64,000 nt of DNA from Bacillota bacterium (GCA_023436115.1 JAEZKQ010000026.1:310001-374000), one strand, 5' to 3'. Shown: positions 27,345-36,357, counted from the stretch's first letter. Notes: generated by a model not told the origin, from the sequence alone. Program-made: numbers and translations.

Positions 27345-28190
27345 TTACTTTTCGATAACCTTTTTATGGATACGCTCTATCGATTGCGGATCGATCTCTT
27401 GGCCAGTCCATATCTTAACGGACGTAATTGCCTGATAGAACAGCATATCAAAGCCATTCTTAGTTTTTGCACCGTAGCTTTCCGCCTTTTTAAGAAATGC
27501 CGTGGGTACATACGCGGTGTCATACGCATATTTGATGCTTTGGTATGTATGCGGATGGATAAAGATATCCGAAGTATTACCTTCCAAATCAACCGATGCC
27601 GTGTTAAACACCGCGTCGAAGGTTTCCTCCGCAGACAGCCCTTTAATGATCCGCATCCTGTTTTTATGGCATTTATATTGCAGATTTTCCTTAAGCGCAG
27701 CCGCATGCTCCTCATTTCTCGATACCAGCGTTAAAAACGCGCCTTTATCGAGCAGCACACTGGCTACAGCTCTTGCCACACCCCCCGCCCCCACAAGCAG
27801 CACGTCTTTGTCATGAAAATTGCTTGCGAAACCGATCAGACTGCGTTCAAAACCCACCATTTCGGTATTATAACCGATCAGCTTGTCGTTTTGCACGACA
27901 ACGGTATTAGCAGTACCGGCGCGTCGGGCGGTCTCATCAAGCGTATCCAGATGCTGCATGATCTCCTCCCGAAAAGGCGCTGTGGTATTAAAACCCGCAA
28001 AATCGCTGCGGAGTACAGGCAGCGCGGAAAGCAGCCTCTCTTTAGTAACCGAAAACGGCATATAGACAGCCGACATGTTCAGCTCGTCAAATATCGTGTT
28101 ATATATTCTTGGTGAAAAGGATCGGGATATGTCTTCGCCAACCAATCCATACGTCACAAAATCGCTCATTTTCATTCTCATTTCATCCAT
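27345..28190 (-). CDS. Shikimate dehydrogenase-family protein with altered catalytic dyad
   Basis: This is an AroE-fold protein of about 275-285 aa with an N-terminal substrate domain and a C-terminal NADP domain (VLLVGAGGVARAVASVL). In canonical AroE the catalytic pair is Lys in NVTxPxK and Asp in NTD. Here these positions read NTTAPFREE (Arg, codon 27969-27971) and NTEMVGF (Glu, codon 27861-27863), so both are replaced. The shikimate-contacting SxS motif is present as SRSFSP. It may be a weakly active AroE, or a relative with another substrate such as quinate or an amino-shikimate. The start is uncertain among several Met codons (28169-28190), none with a strong ribosome binding site. It is a single gene, not in an aromatic-amino-acid operon. 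Confidence 0.75.
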   Translation of the reverse strand: MDEMRMKMSDFVTYGLVGEDISRSFSPRIYNTIFDELNMSAVYMPFSVTKERLLSALPVLRSDFAGFNTTAPFREEIMQHLDTLDETARRAGTANTVVVQNDKLIGYNTEMVGFERSLIGFASNFHDKDVLLVGAGGVARAVASVLLDKGAFLTLVSRNEEHAAALKENLQYKCHKNRMRIIKGLSAEETFDAVFNTASVDLEGNTSDIFIHPHTYQSIKYAYDTAYVPTAFLKKAESYGAKTKNGFDMLFYQAITSVKIWTGQEIDPQSIERIHKKVIEK

Positions 28191-28371
28191 CGTATGCAAA
28201 TTAATTGATATATATTATCATAAAATTAAAAAAGACAAAACGGCAGATTTTCGCTGAAATATCCTCATTTTCGCCCATGAACAATCGTTATATTATCAAA
28301 ATACCGCATAATTAAACCTTTTGTGATATTATGCGCCAGATCCGGGTAAAATATCGTTTGGAGGTGACGAT

Positions 28372-28500
28372 ATGAAAAACAGAAAGATGCGTTCCAAGCA
28401 GATGCCGAAAATGATGATGAACTCTGATAAACTTGAAGAGCGTGATTCCTGCCGCTCAGACTGCGACAGCCGGATGCAGGACATGGATGATGAAATGTAA
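28372..28500 (+). CDS. 42-aa Met-rich small protein
   Basis: A short ORF starts with ATG 6 nt after a near-perfect GGAGGTGA ribosome binding site (28360-28367) and ends with TAA at 498-500 of that block. It encodes 42 residues, 9 of them Met, with a basic first half (KNRKMRSKQMPKMMM) and an acidic second half with two Cys (SCRSDC). A possible terminator follows. I recognise no family. The strong ribosome binding site and the terminators on its 3' side argue that it is translated. Its role is unknown; metal binding through Met/Cys is only a guess. Confidence 0.55.
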   Translation: MKNRKMRSKQMPKMMMNSDKLEERDSCRSDCDSRMQDMDDEM

Positions 28501-28548
28501 TGCGTAGTCTTAAGACGGCTCTTTTGTTTTAAGCCACGGCACCCCACA

Positions 28549-28600
28549 TGAAAAGAAGCAGTGTCCGCCAAAAATACGCAGACCTGCTTCTTTTCTATTG
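28549..28600. terminator. Terminator between the small ORF and htrA
   Basis: AAAAGAAGCAG and CTGCTTCTTTT form an inverted repeat around a 20-odd-base loop, with A/T runs on both outer sides. It lies between the plus-strand small ORF and the minus-strand htrA stop. Confidence 0.6.
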
Positions 28601-28615
28601 GCCAGCAATTAATCA

Positions 28616-30010
28616 TTATTGCATACTATTAAGATCACCAACAACGACAGTGGCTTTATATTCCTGCCCATTGCGCCATACCGTCAGCTCCAACTGAGTG
28701 CCGACAGCGTTTTTCTGGATTTCAGCGGTCAGTTCATCAACTGTCAGCGTAGGGACGCTTCCGATAGCAGTAATGATATCGTTTGCTTTAATACCGGCTG
28801 TATCGGCAGGGCCGCCTTCCGTCACCTGCACGACCGTAACGCCCGCGGGCGAACCGCTGGGATTAAACTGGTTTGTTTCGTCCACAAGGCAAGAAATTCC
28901 GATACCCGGGCGCTGTATACTGCCTGTTGATATCAGCTGTTCGATAATAGGTCTCGCGGAAGTAATCGGAATGGCAAAACCGATACCCTCTGTGCCAATG
29001 GGCACACCGTAGTTATCGTAGCCGGCAAGATAGCTTTTAAGCGTATTGATGCCGATAACTTCACCTTTCATATTCACGAGTGCACCGCCGCTGTTTCCGG
29101 GATTGATTGCCGCATCCGTTTGTATGTATGTCTGGCTGTATCCGTTTGTGGTAATCTCACGGTTTAGCGCGCTGACAATGCCTGATGTGACGCTGCCGGC
29201 AAGCGTAGCGCCCAGCGGGTTGCCGATGGCTACCACCGTCTCCCCCACCTGAAGTTCATCGGAATTTCCAAGAGCTGCGGGTTTTAACCCCGTCGCATCG
29301 ATCTTGAGCACCGCAAGATCCGTCGTGGTATCCACGCCCTGAATTTTTGCCGTATACTCTGTGCCGTCAAAAAGCGTCACCTTTACAGAATCGCTGCCCG
29401 CAACCACATGGTTATTGGTCGCGATATAGCCATCCGCGCTTAGTATAATGCCCGTTCCGTATCCGCTTTCCTGCTCCGATGATTTATCCATGCCCAAAAC
29501 AGGTCGATCTGTGCTGACCGTGACCCCCACGATAGTGGGGCTGACTTCCTTGGCGATCTGCACAATTGGGCTTTCCGTCACATTAATTTCAGGTGCTTCA
29601 CCGCCTATATTGGGCAGCTCACTGGGAACAGCCGCCTGCTCTGAAGGATTTTGTTCCTGCGGCAGCGGTATTAAACCGCCCGGTAAAGCCTGTGCGATCT
29701 TCTGGACGCCCGGCGCCACTAAAAATGTGCCGGCGGCAACACCGCCGAGCAGGCAAACCACCAGTAAAATCGCAATTAGTGCCGTCTTTGGTTTCTTTGG
29801 CTTGGGGGGAACCGCGCCGTTATAGCCGCTTCTTTGCTGCCATCCGGGCTGCTGCCAATCCTGTGGCGTATAAAAGTTGCCGGCATAACCGTTTGGTCTG
29901 GGTTCCTCGTTGATTCCCGCTGACTGTTTGTCATCTTCAGTCCCGAAACCGGTCTCATCGTTTTTTGAATGATTCGTGTTCCCGACCTCGGGCCATTTGT
30001 CGCCGTTCAT
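28616..30010 (-). CDS. htrA: HtrA/DegP-like membrane-anchored serine protease
   Basis: This is a 464-aa trypsin-like protease for misfolded exported proteins. The first 75 residues are a hydrophilic, Gln/Pro/Asn-rich cytoplasmic tail. One membrane helix (about 77-98) follows, then the protease domain with the triad His201 (ATNNHVV), Asp231 (TTTDLAVLK) and Ser307 (NPGNSGGAL). A single PDZ domain (about 365-460) closes the protein. The topology and length match Gram-positive HtrA/YycX. The ATG has GAGGAGG upstream. Next to it on the same strand are a histidine kinase and response regulator, but a 95-bp gap with a TATAAT-like sequence suggests a separate promoter for htrA. Confidence 0.93.
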   Translation of the reverse strand: MNGDKWPEVGNTNHSKNDETGFGTEDDKQSAGINEEPRPNGYAGNFYTPQDWQQPGWQQRSGYNGAVPPKPKKPKTALIAILLVVCLLGGVAAGTFLVAPGVQKIAQALPGGLIPLPQEQNPSEQAAVPSELPNIGGEAPEINVTESPIVQIAKEVSPTIVGVTVSTDRPVLGMDKSSEQESGYGTGIILSADGYIATNNHVVAGSDSVKVTLFDGTEYTAKIQGVDTTTDLAVLKIDATGLKPAALGNSDELQVGETVVAIGNPLGATLAGSVTSGIVSALNREITTNGYSQTYIQTDAAINPGNSGGALVNMKGEVIGINTLKSYLAGYDNYGVPIGTEGIGFAIPITSARPIIEQLISTGSIQRPGIGISCLVDETNQFNPSGSPAGVTVVQVTEGGPADTAGIKANDIITAIGSVPTLTVDELTAEIQKNAVGTQLELTVWRNGQEYKATVVVGDLNSMQ

Positions 30011-30105
30011 ATTTTAACCTCCTCTTTTTGGGATGATTATTGCTGTATGCATGACATTATATACAATTATTTTTAACAAAGTGGAAACAACCCGTAAACA
30101 TTGCG

Positions 30106-31560
30106 TTACTTTATTTTTTGCTTTTCCAATACGCTGTCCAATGCGCGGGTCAGCGTAAACGTAAACGTCGTTCCCTTGCCGGGCGCACTTTGCAGGCTTA
30201 TTTTCTCACCATGCTGGGAAATGATACGCTTGACAATAGAAAGTCCGATGCCCGTCCCCGGCGTACTTTTGCTGTGGGATTTATCAACCTTGAAGAAACG
30301 TTCAAAAATATACGGCTGATCTTCCAAGGGTATCCCCTCGCCCGTATCGGCGATATTGATATATACTTTGGTATCAAGGCTGTGCGTCCAAACCTTGAGC
30401 TGTCCGCCGGGTGCTGTGAATTTGACGGCATTATCCACGAGGTTCGTGATCACCTGTGATATACGGTCTTCATCAGCCCAGACCAAAAGCTTGTTTTCTC
30501 CGAGACGGATATCAACATCGATCTGCTTTTCCTCAATGCGCTGTTCAAACATGAGCAGGCACCGACAAAGCAGCTCGTGTATATCAAATTGACTGTATTC
30601 CATCGGGAACTTGCCGGACTCTATCTTGGCAAGGCTTAAAAGATCGGATATCAGCGTGTTCATACGCTTGACCTCTCCGAGCACGATCTCAAGATATTTA
30701 TCGCGGTCGGTTTCATCGATTGCTCTGTCGAGCATCCCCTGAATGAAGCCCTGCACAGAGGCCAGCGGTGTGCGCAGCTCATGAGACACATTCGCGATAA
30801 ACGTATTGCGCAAGCCGTCCTGAAGCTTAAGCTCCACTGCCATTTTGTTAAAAGACTCGGCGAGTTCGCCGATCTCATCCTGCGTGGTGGGCGTGACGCG
30901 CCAATCCAGATTGCCGCGCGAGAGTTCCCCCGCCGCGTATGAAATATCCCTGATGGGGCGCACGATATGGCGCGAAAGTATGAAGACGAGCATGGATGCA
31001 AAAGCCACGGATATGAGCAGCGGTATAAAAACCTGACGGAATATGGCACTGATACCTACGCCGACATCCTCCACCTCTTTATGCACGACAATAGCGCCGA
31101 CGATGGTCTCATCGACTTTGAGCGGTATGGACACAGACATGACCACACTTTTAAACGTACTGTCCACATTGGAAATTTGCCTGATCGGTATGCCTTGCAA
31201 TGCGTTGTTTAAAAAGTAACGCGTGCTTTGCGACGTAAATGCCTCGTCGATATTGGTTTTTCTTTCGGGGTCGGCGTTGATGTAAACGCCTCCGTTAGGA
31301 CCGATGAGCCAGATGACGGTGCCTTCATCCATTGCTTTTTGAATCAGACGCGTCTCGAGCTCCGCATTCCCCATTTCATCATAATAGTTATCTGTATACC
31401 AGATGTTGATTTCTTCGGCTTTTGTCCCCATAGCAGCCATCTGTGAATCCAAATACTGCCCCTTTAACGTCTCAAAGAAAATACTGCCCAACAGCGTAAA
31501 CGCCATGAGTATAATGAGCAAATAGACAACAAGCATACGGGCAAAAAGCGATCTGGCCAT
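30106..31560 (-). CDS. Sensor histidine kinase (two TM, HAMP, HisKA, HATPase)
   Basis: This is a 484-aa kinase of WalK/ResE-like layout without a visible PAS domain. TM1 is at about 10-29, the extracytoplasmic sensor at 30-175, TM2 at 176-196 and HAMP at 197-250. His260 in ANVSHELRTPL is the phospho-acceptor. N (NLVDNAVKF), G1 (DTGEGIP), F and G2 (GTGIGLSI) boxes complete the ATPase domain. Its ATG overlaps the stop of the upstream response-regulator gene, so the pair is translationally coupled. HtrA lies directly downstream, which makes cell-envelope stress (CssS-like) a reasonable guess for the signal, not a proof. Confidence 0.92.
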   Translation of the reverse strand: MARSLFARMLVVYLLIILMAFTLLGSIFFETLKGQYLDSQMAAMGTKAEEINIWYTDNYYDEMGNAELETRLIQKAMDEGTVIWLIGPNGGVYINADPERKTNIDEAFTSQSTRYFLNNALQGIPIRQISNVDSTFKSVVMSVSIPLKVDETIVGAIVVHKEVEDVGVGISAIFRQVFIPLLISVAFASMLVFILSRHIVRPIRDISYAAGELSRGNLDWRVTPTTQDEIGELAESFNKMAVELKLQDGLRNTFIANVSHELRTPLASVQGFIQGMLDRAIDETDRDKYLEIVLGEVKRMNTLISDLLSLAKIESGKFPMEYSQFDIHELLCRCLLMFEQRIEEKQIDVDIRLGENKLLVWADEDRISQVITNLVDNAVKFTAPGGQLKVWTHSLDTKVYINIADTGEGIPLEDQPYIFERFFKVDKSHSKSTPGTGIGLSIVKRIISQHGEKISLQSAPGKGTTFTFTLTRALDSVLEKQKIK

Positions 31561-32240
31561 CAGCGAACCTCAAATTTGTATCCGACACCCCAGACGGTTT
31601 TGATCTCCCAATTTTCGCCCTGATCGTACAGCTTCTTTCTTAAGCGTTTGATATGTACGTCTACCGTACGCGAATCACCGAAGAACTCAAAATCCCACAC
31701 CTGCTGCAAGAGCTGTTCGCGCGTATAAACTTTGTTGGGATGTGAGGCGAGGAAAAACAGCAGCTCAATCTCCTTGGGCGGCATTTCCACAGTCTCTCCC
31801 TTATAAGTGACTGTATAGTTGGATATATCGATGGTCAGACCTTCATATGTGATCTGTTTATTTTCTTCTTCCTGCATGCCCGCACGTCTGGTGACCGCTT
31901 TCACACGTGCGATAAATTCTTTGGGGTCAAACGGTTTTGTAATGTAATCGTCCGCACCGAGTTCCAGACCCAACACCTTGTCAAACGTCTCACCTTTTGC
32001 GGATAGCATAATCACAGGCACCGCGCTTGATTTGCGGATCTGCTTTAACACCTCCCAACCGTCTTTGCGCGGCATCATAATATCCAGCACAACCAGCGCG
32101 GGCGTGTTTCTCTCAAAAGCGTCAATACCGGCTTGTCCGTCGTATGCCAGCGTGACCTTAAAATCTTCCTTTTGCAGGTAAAGCTTGATAACCTCGCAAA
32201 TGTTTTTATCATCATCAATGACCAGTATCTCTTTAGACAT
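31560..32240 (-). CDS. OmpR-family response regulator
   Basis: This is a 226-aa response regulator. The receiver has Asp10/Asp11, phospho-acceptor Asp53 (VVLDIMMP) and Lys102 (ITKPF). The C-terminal winged helix carries RTVDVHIKRLRKK. It is the partner of the kinase gene that overlaps its stop codon. It resembles the regulator at 4500-5189 in layout, but the two are clearly diverged paralogues (different linkers, EEENKQ versus EGTEKT). Confidence 0.93.
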   Translation of the reverse strand: MSKEILVIDDDKNICEVIKLYLQKEDFKVTLAYDGQAGIDAFERNTPALVVLDIMMPRKDGWEVLKQIRKSSAVPVIMLSAKGETFDKVLGLELGADDYITKPFDPKEFIARVKAVTRRAGMQEEENKQITYEGLTIDISNYTVTYKGETVEMPPKEIELLFFLASHPNKVYTREQLLQQVWDFEFFGDSRTVDVHIKRLRKKLYDQGENWEIKTVWGVGYKFEVR

Positions 32241-32355
32241 GGTTTTTTTACCTCATCTGTTTATTATCACCGAATACTTTTATCTTATTATAGACCATAT
32301 GCGTAAAGTGAACCAATACAATTAACTGACATTTCACCGATTATTCATAAAAGTT

Positions 32356-32790
32356 TCAAACTCCGATCACTTCTATGCCGTTTTTTTTGAGCAGCGCCGC
32401 GGTCACACCGTCTCCCGGCCTTAGCTTGCCCGAAAACGTGCCGTCATAGATTTGACCGCTGCCGCATGACGGGCTTTTGGATTTTAAATAAGCCCGCTTT
32501 GCTCCGCAGCTTTGCGCGGCAGCCAGTGTCTTTTGCGCGCCCTCCAAAAACTCTTGCGTCCTGTCTGCGCCGTCCTGCGCCATCACGCGCGCACGGCCTT
32601 CCAGCACATCCTCGCCGTCTCCGTTTTCGATCTCCGAAGGGCAACGGGGCACTGGCATTTTTGCCAGACACTCGGGGCATACCAGCTTGACCAATCCGCT
32701 CTCATACATTTCCTTAATAGCGGCATCCTCTCTGGTTTGCCCGTCATATCGGCATTTGATGCCCGCTAAACATGCGCTTGCGATATCCAT
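32356..32790 (-). CDS. DUF523 protein
   Basis: This is a 144-aa cysteine-rich protein of the DUF523 family. Visible conserved blocks are the N-terminal SACLAGIKCRYDG, CPECLA near residue 38 and KSKSPSCGSGQIYDG near residue 103. Conserved cysteines suggest a metal or Fe-S site, but no activity is known to me. It is probably co-transcribed with mutS2, whose stop lies 13 bp upstream. Confidence 0.85.
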   Translation of the reverse strand: MDIASACLAGIKCRYDGQTREDAAIKEMYESGLVKLVCPECLAKMPVPRCPSEIENGDGEDVLEGRARVMAQDGADRTQEFLEGAQKTLAAAQSCGAKRAYLKSKSPSCGSGQIYDGTFSGKLRPGDGVTAALLKKNGIEVIGV

Positions 32791-32803
32791 GCTTTTGTCT
32801 CCT

Positions 32804-35134
32804 CTATTTTAATGTCACGACGGTCACGCCGTCTTCACCCTCGCCGTATTGACCGGCACGGAAGCTTTTCACATGCGCATGGCTTTTTAAGTAGCTGCGC
32901 AGTCCCGAACGGAGCACGCCTGTGCCTTTGCCATGGATGAGCATGACCTCGGTCTGCCCCGCCAGAAATGCTTCGTCCAGATATCTGTCCGTTTCCATCA
33001 TGGCTTCATCCAGCGTCATGCCGCGCAGATCCGTGGACATACCGGGCGTTTCCCCGCTGCGTTTGAAACCGCCGATGCGCTTTACCGTCTTTTCCGCCTT
33101 AACCTTGGCAACATCACCCAGCGGCACAGTGAGCTTGAGCGCACCCGCCTGCACATACACGCTGCCGTCCCGCGGGGCTTTAAGCACCACCGCGTTGACG
33201 CCGTGGCTTAGCAGCTGCACAGTCTCGCCCACAGCAATATCCTCAGGGCGTGTACCGCTTTTCGTTTCGGGCTTTACGCGCAGACGTGATGCCGCATCGT
33301 CGATTTTATCGGTCAGCTTCTTGCGCGAGGCGTTGATATCCTCCTGCCTGATGGACTGCGCCTGCTTCAACTGGGTAATGACCTGCTCAGCTTCATCCCG
33401 CGCCTCGCGAAGTATCTCCAGCGCCTTTTCGTTGGCACGATCGATAAGCTTCTGCGCCTTCTCCTGCGCATTTTTCAGCTCAATATCGCTTTTATCCTTG
33501 ATGGACTGGGCTGTTCGGCGATAGCTCTCGGCCTGCTGCTCCTTGCGTTCGGCCAGTTCACGCTGCCGCGCCGCCTCGCCTATCAGTTGCTCAAATTTTA
33601 TGGTTTCTTCGGACATATGCTCCCGCGCGCGCGTGATAATGGCATCATCAAGCCCCAGCTTTTTGGATATCTCAAAAGCGTTTGATACACCCGGAACGCC
33701 CATGATGAGCTCATATGTGGGGCTCAGTGTTTTAAGACTGAACGCCATACACGCGTTTAGATAGACGCTGCTTGACATGGCAAACGCTTTGATCTCGCTA
33801 TAATGCGTCGTGGCAAACACGGTACAGCCGCGCTGCTCCAAATGTTCGAGTATCGACATCGCGAGTGCCGCACCTTCAGCCGGGTCTGTGCCCGCGCCCA
33901 GCTCATCCAGCAGCACCAGCGAATGGGCGTCGGCCTTTTTTACAATGCGCGTAATATTGGCCATATGAGACGAAAACGTACTCAGGCTTTGTTCGATGCT
34001 CTGCTCATCACCGATATCCGCATACACGGCCGCATAAACAGGCAGCACCGTGCCCCCGTCGGCGGGTACAAACAGGCCGCACTGCGCCATAAGGCAGAGC
34101 AGTCCCGTGAGCTTGAGCGTCACCGTCTTGCCGCCCGTGTTGGGCCCCGTGATGATAAGGCCGCGGTACCCGTCGTCGATGACGAGCGACACGGGCACTA
34201 CTTTTTTGGGGTCGATCAGCGGATGCCGGCCCTTCTTGATAATCATTGTACCGTCTTCGCTGATGCTGGGCGGCGAGGCCTTCATCGCCGAAGCCAGATG
34301 CGCCTTGGCAAATATCAGATCGAGCGATGTGAGTATATCAAAGTCCAAAGCCAGCGCGTCTGCGTGTTCCCGAAGCTGCTCACTGAATTCATGCAGTATG
34401 CGCTCGATTTCCGCCGCCTCTGCCAGTTCCAGTTCCCGCAGCCGATTGTTCGCCTCCACGACCTCCATCGGCTCGATAAACAGCGTCTGCCCGCTGGCCG
34501 ATTGGTCGTGCACCAAACCGCTGATATGCCGTTTATGTTCCTGCTTCACGGGCACCACATAACGGCCGCCGCGCGTCGTCACAATGGCGTCCTGCAGATA
34601 ATCCTTGTATTTGGACGAGCGCGTAATGGCGCTTAGCTTTTCTCGTATGCCCTCGTTTTCACGCAGCATGCGCCGCCGTATCGCCGCGAGCTCCGCTGAC
34701 GCACTGTCTGAAAGTGTTGTTTCGTTATCAATGGCGTTATCCAGCGCGGTCATGAGCTTTTCGTCGTACTCAAGCTGCTGCGCCATATCCCACAATCTGG
34801 CCGCACCGCTTTCCTTGAGCCCGTTCTTGGCACGGCGTGCCGATTTGAAAACGCCCAGCGCCCGGAGCAGCTCACGGCAGCCCAAGTCTGCCCCCGCTTT
34901 TAAACGCGCCAGTTCGGATGAAATGTCCGAAAAGCTGCTTATGGGCGACGAAGCTGCGCGCATCAGCACGCTTTCAGCTTCCAGCGTTTCTTCAAGCAGC
35001 GTCCGTGTGGCGCGTACCGTGGTCTGCGGTTTTATCTGCAATGCTGCTTCTTTGCCGCTGTCCGAGAGCGCTCTTTCCGCCAGCATACCGCGTATTTTAT
35101 CAAATTCAAGTTTACTTAATACCTTTTGGTCCAT
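32804..35134 (-). CDS. mutS2: Endonuclease MutS2 (RqcU)
   Basis: This is a 776-aa MutS2 protein, known in Bacillus to rescue or split collided ribosomes and elsewhere proposed as an anti-recombination factor. It lacks the mismatch-recognition domain. Helical core and clamp domains (about 1-310) precede the ATPase with Walker A GPNTGGKTVTLK (about 331-342), Walker B LVLLDELGAGTDP and a long Gln/Glu/Lys-rich coiled coil (about 520-610). A C-terminal Smr domain has DLRGMTLDEA (about 700) and HGKGTG (about 735). Length and domains are normal. Confidence 0.95.
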   Translation of the reverse strand: MDQKVLSKLEFDKIRGMLAERALSDSGKEAALQIKPQTTVRATRTLLEETLEAESVLMRAASSPISSFSDISSELARLKAGADLGCRELLRALGVFKSARRAKNGLKESGAARLWDMAQQLEYDEKLMTALDNAIDNETTLSDSASAELAAIRRRMLRENEGIREKLSAITRSSKYKDYLQDAIVTTRGGRYVVPVKQEHKRHISGLVHDQSASGQTLFIEPMEVVEANNRLRELELAEAAEIERILHEFSEQLREHADALALDFDILTSLDLIFAKAHLASAMKASPPSISEDGTMIIKKGRHPLIDPKKVVPVSLVIDDGYRGLIITGPNTGGKTVTLKLTGLLCLMAQCGLFVPADGGTVLPVYAAVYADIGDEQSIEQSLSTFSSHMANITRIVKKADAHSLVLLDELGAGTDPAEGAALAMSILEHLEQRGCTVFATTHYSEIKAFAMSSSVYLNACMAFSLKTLSPTYELIMGVPGVSNAFEISKKLGLDDAIITRAREHMSEETIKFEQLIGEAARQRELAERKEQQAESYRRTAQSIKDKSDIELKNAQEKAQKLIDRANEKALEILREARDEAEQVITQLKQAQSIRQEDINASRKKLTDKIDDAASRLRVKPETKSGTRPEDIAVGETVQLLSHGVNAVVLKAPRDGSVYVQAGALKLTVPLGDVAKVKAEKTVKRIGGFKRSGETPGMSTDLRGMTLDEAMMETDRYLDEAFLAGQTEVMLIHGKGTGVLRSGLRSYLKSHAHVKSFRAGQYGEGEDGVTVVTLK

Positions 35135-35189
35135 GTCTTAAGCCCTTCTTTTGGAATCATGACATATCATAACATTTCTTGACGGACAA

Positions 35190-35235
35190 GAAAAGCACCG
35201 CTGTGATCTATAATTTTAAATGCGGTGCTTTCTCT
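35190..35235. terminator. Perfect 10-bp hairpin, probable terminator of a decayed gene
   Basis: AAAGCACCGC (35192-35201) pairs exactly with GCGGTGCTTT (35222-35231) around a 20-nt A/T-rich loop, with T-rich flanks. It lies 25 bp past the stop of the fragment at 35258-35371 and is likely the leftover terminator of that gene. Confidence 0.6.
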
Positions 35236-35257
35236 GAGAAATATGGTCCAGACACGT

Positions 35258-35371
35258 TTACCCCTGCTTGATGCCAAACGTAATCCATCGCCCGTTAATA
35301 TCCTCGATGATGGACTTCTTGTAATCATCCGTCAGCGCCAGCGGCCTCACGATTTCGCGCCCTTTTTTTGA
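35258..35371 (-). pseudogene. C-terminal remnant of a protein gene
   Basis: On the minus strand, an open stretch of 37 codons ends at TAA (35258-35260) and carries a coherent protein-like sequence (REIVRPLALTDDYKKSIIED, then INGRWITFGIKQG). It is preceded by an in-frame TAA and has no ATG or ribosome binding site. The following perfect hairpin (35190-35235) looks like its original terminator. This is most simply the tail of a gene whose 5' part was deleted when the SDR gene region was inserted or rearranged. I cannot assign the family from 37 residues. Confidence 0.5.
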
Positions 35372-35459
35372 TTATGACTGATTCCTTACTACCATATTGA
35401 TGCATAACAGCGCAGCTCCGCCCAAATAATATTCCTAAAATCTTAAGGAGAAAAACAAG

Positions 35460-36311
35460 ATGGTAAATAGTAACTTCCCCGAGCAGCATCAAGCTCCGCC
35501 CGGCAAGGAATGGGAGATGAACCCCAAGCCCGTTTATGACGATCCGAACCAAAAAGGCAGCGGCAAACTGCTTAATAAAGTGGCCGTTGTGACAGGCGGA
35601 GACAGCGGTATCGGGCGTGCCGTCGCGGTGGCATTTGCTAAGGAAGGCGCGGATGTGGTTATTGCCTATTTAAAAGCGGACAACGACGCCGCGGAGACCA
35701 GAACAGCGGTTGAGAATTATGGCAGACGGTGCATCACCGTATGCGCAGACTTAAGGGAAGAATCGTCAGCATTTCGCGTTGTCGATGAAACACTGTCATC
35801 GCTAGGGAAAATTGATATATTGGTGAACAACATTGCCGTTCAGTACCCGCAGAACAGCATTTCGGATATATCCGCACAGCAGCTTGACGATACTTTCAGA
35901 ACGAATGTTTTTTCTTATTTTTATATGACAAAAGCGGCTTTGCCGCACTTAAAGGCGGGCAGCTGCATCATCAATACAACGTCCATCACGGCCTATAAAG
36001 GCAATGCGGAGCTGATCGATTATTCGGCCACAAAGGGTGCAATCGTCTCATTAACGCGCTCGCTGTCCGTGTCTGTTTTAAAAAACGGCATACGCGTCAA
36101 TGCCGTCGCGCCGGGGCCGGTCTGGACGCCTCTGATCCCCTCCACGTTCTCGCCCGAGAAGGTCGGCGAATTTGGCTCATCCGTGCCCGTACAGTATGCC
36201 GCGCAACCGGTTCAGCTTGCGCCCACATATGTTTATCTCGCATCAGATGATGCCAGCTATGTATCCGGCCAGGTCCTGCATGTCAACGGCGGTGTGATTG
36301 TGGATTCATAA
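35460..36311 (+). CDS. Short-chain dehydrogenase, general stress protein 39 type
   Basis: This is a 283-aa classical-fold SDR with the N-terminal extension (about 38 residues, QHQAPPGKEWEMNPKP) that marks the GSP39/YdaD/YhxC group. The nucleotide motif TGGDSGIG is at 45-52, NNIA at 123-126, and the catalytic Ser175, Tyr188 and Lys192 in YSATK. Related proteins are stress-induced NAD(P)-dependent oxidoreductases with unknown natural substrates. AAGGAG stands 9 nt upstream of the ATG. It is a single gene converging on a DUF3267 gene, and it replaces the 5' part of a decayed minus-strand gene. Confidence 0.88.
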   Translation: MVNSNFPEQHQAPPGKEWEMNPKPVYDDPNQKGSGKLLNKVAVVTGGDSGIGRAVAVAFAKEGADVVIAYLKADNDAAETRTAVENYGRRCITVCADLREESSAFRVVDETLSSLGKIDILVNNIAVQYPQNSISDISAQQLDDTFRTNVFSYFYMTKAALPHLKAGSCIINTTSITAYKGNAELIDYSATKGAIVSLTRSLSVSVLKNGIRVNAVAPGPVWTPLIPSTFSPEKVGEFGSSVPVQYAAQPVQLAPTYVYLASDDASYVSGQVLHVNGGVIVDS

Positions 36312-36319
36312 CCCGTCAT

Positions 36320-36357
36320 AAAACAAGCCGGCTGCACAGTCTATGGCCGGCTTTTAG
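36320..36357. terminator. Bidirectional terminator
   Basis: AAGCCGGC (36325-36332) pairs with GCCGGCTT (36346-36353), with A-rich sequence before and T-rich sequence after. It is shared by the convergent SDR and DUF3267 genes. Confidence 0.75.

Noticed and set aside
33803..34636. Plus-strand open frame of 277 codons within mutS2
   Set aside because: It is antisense to the MutS2 ATPase and core domains and rich in His/Arg without motifs.
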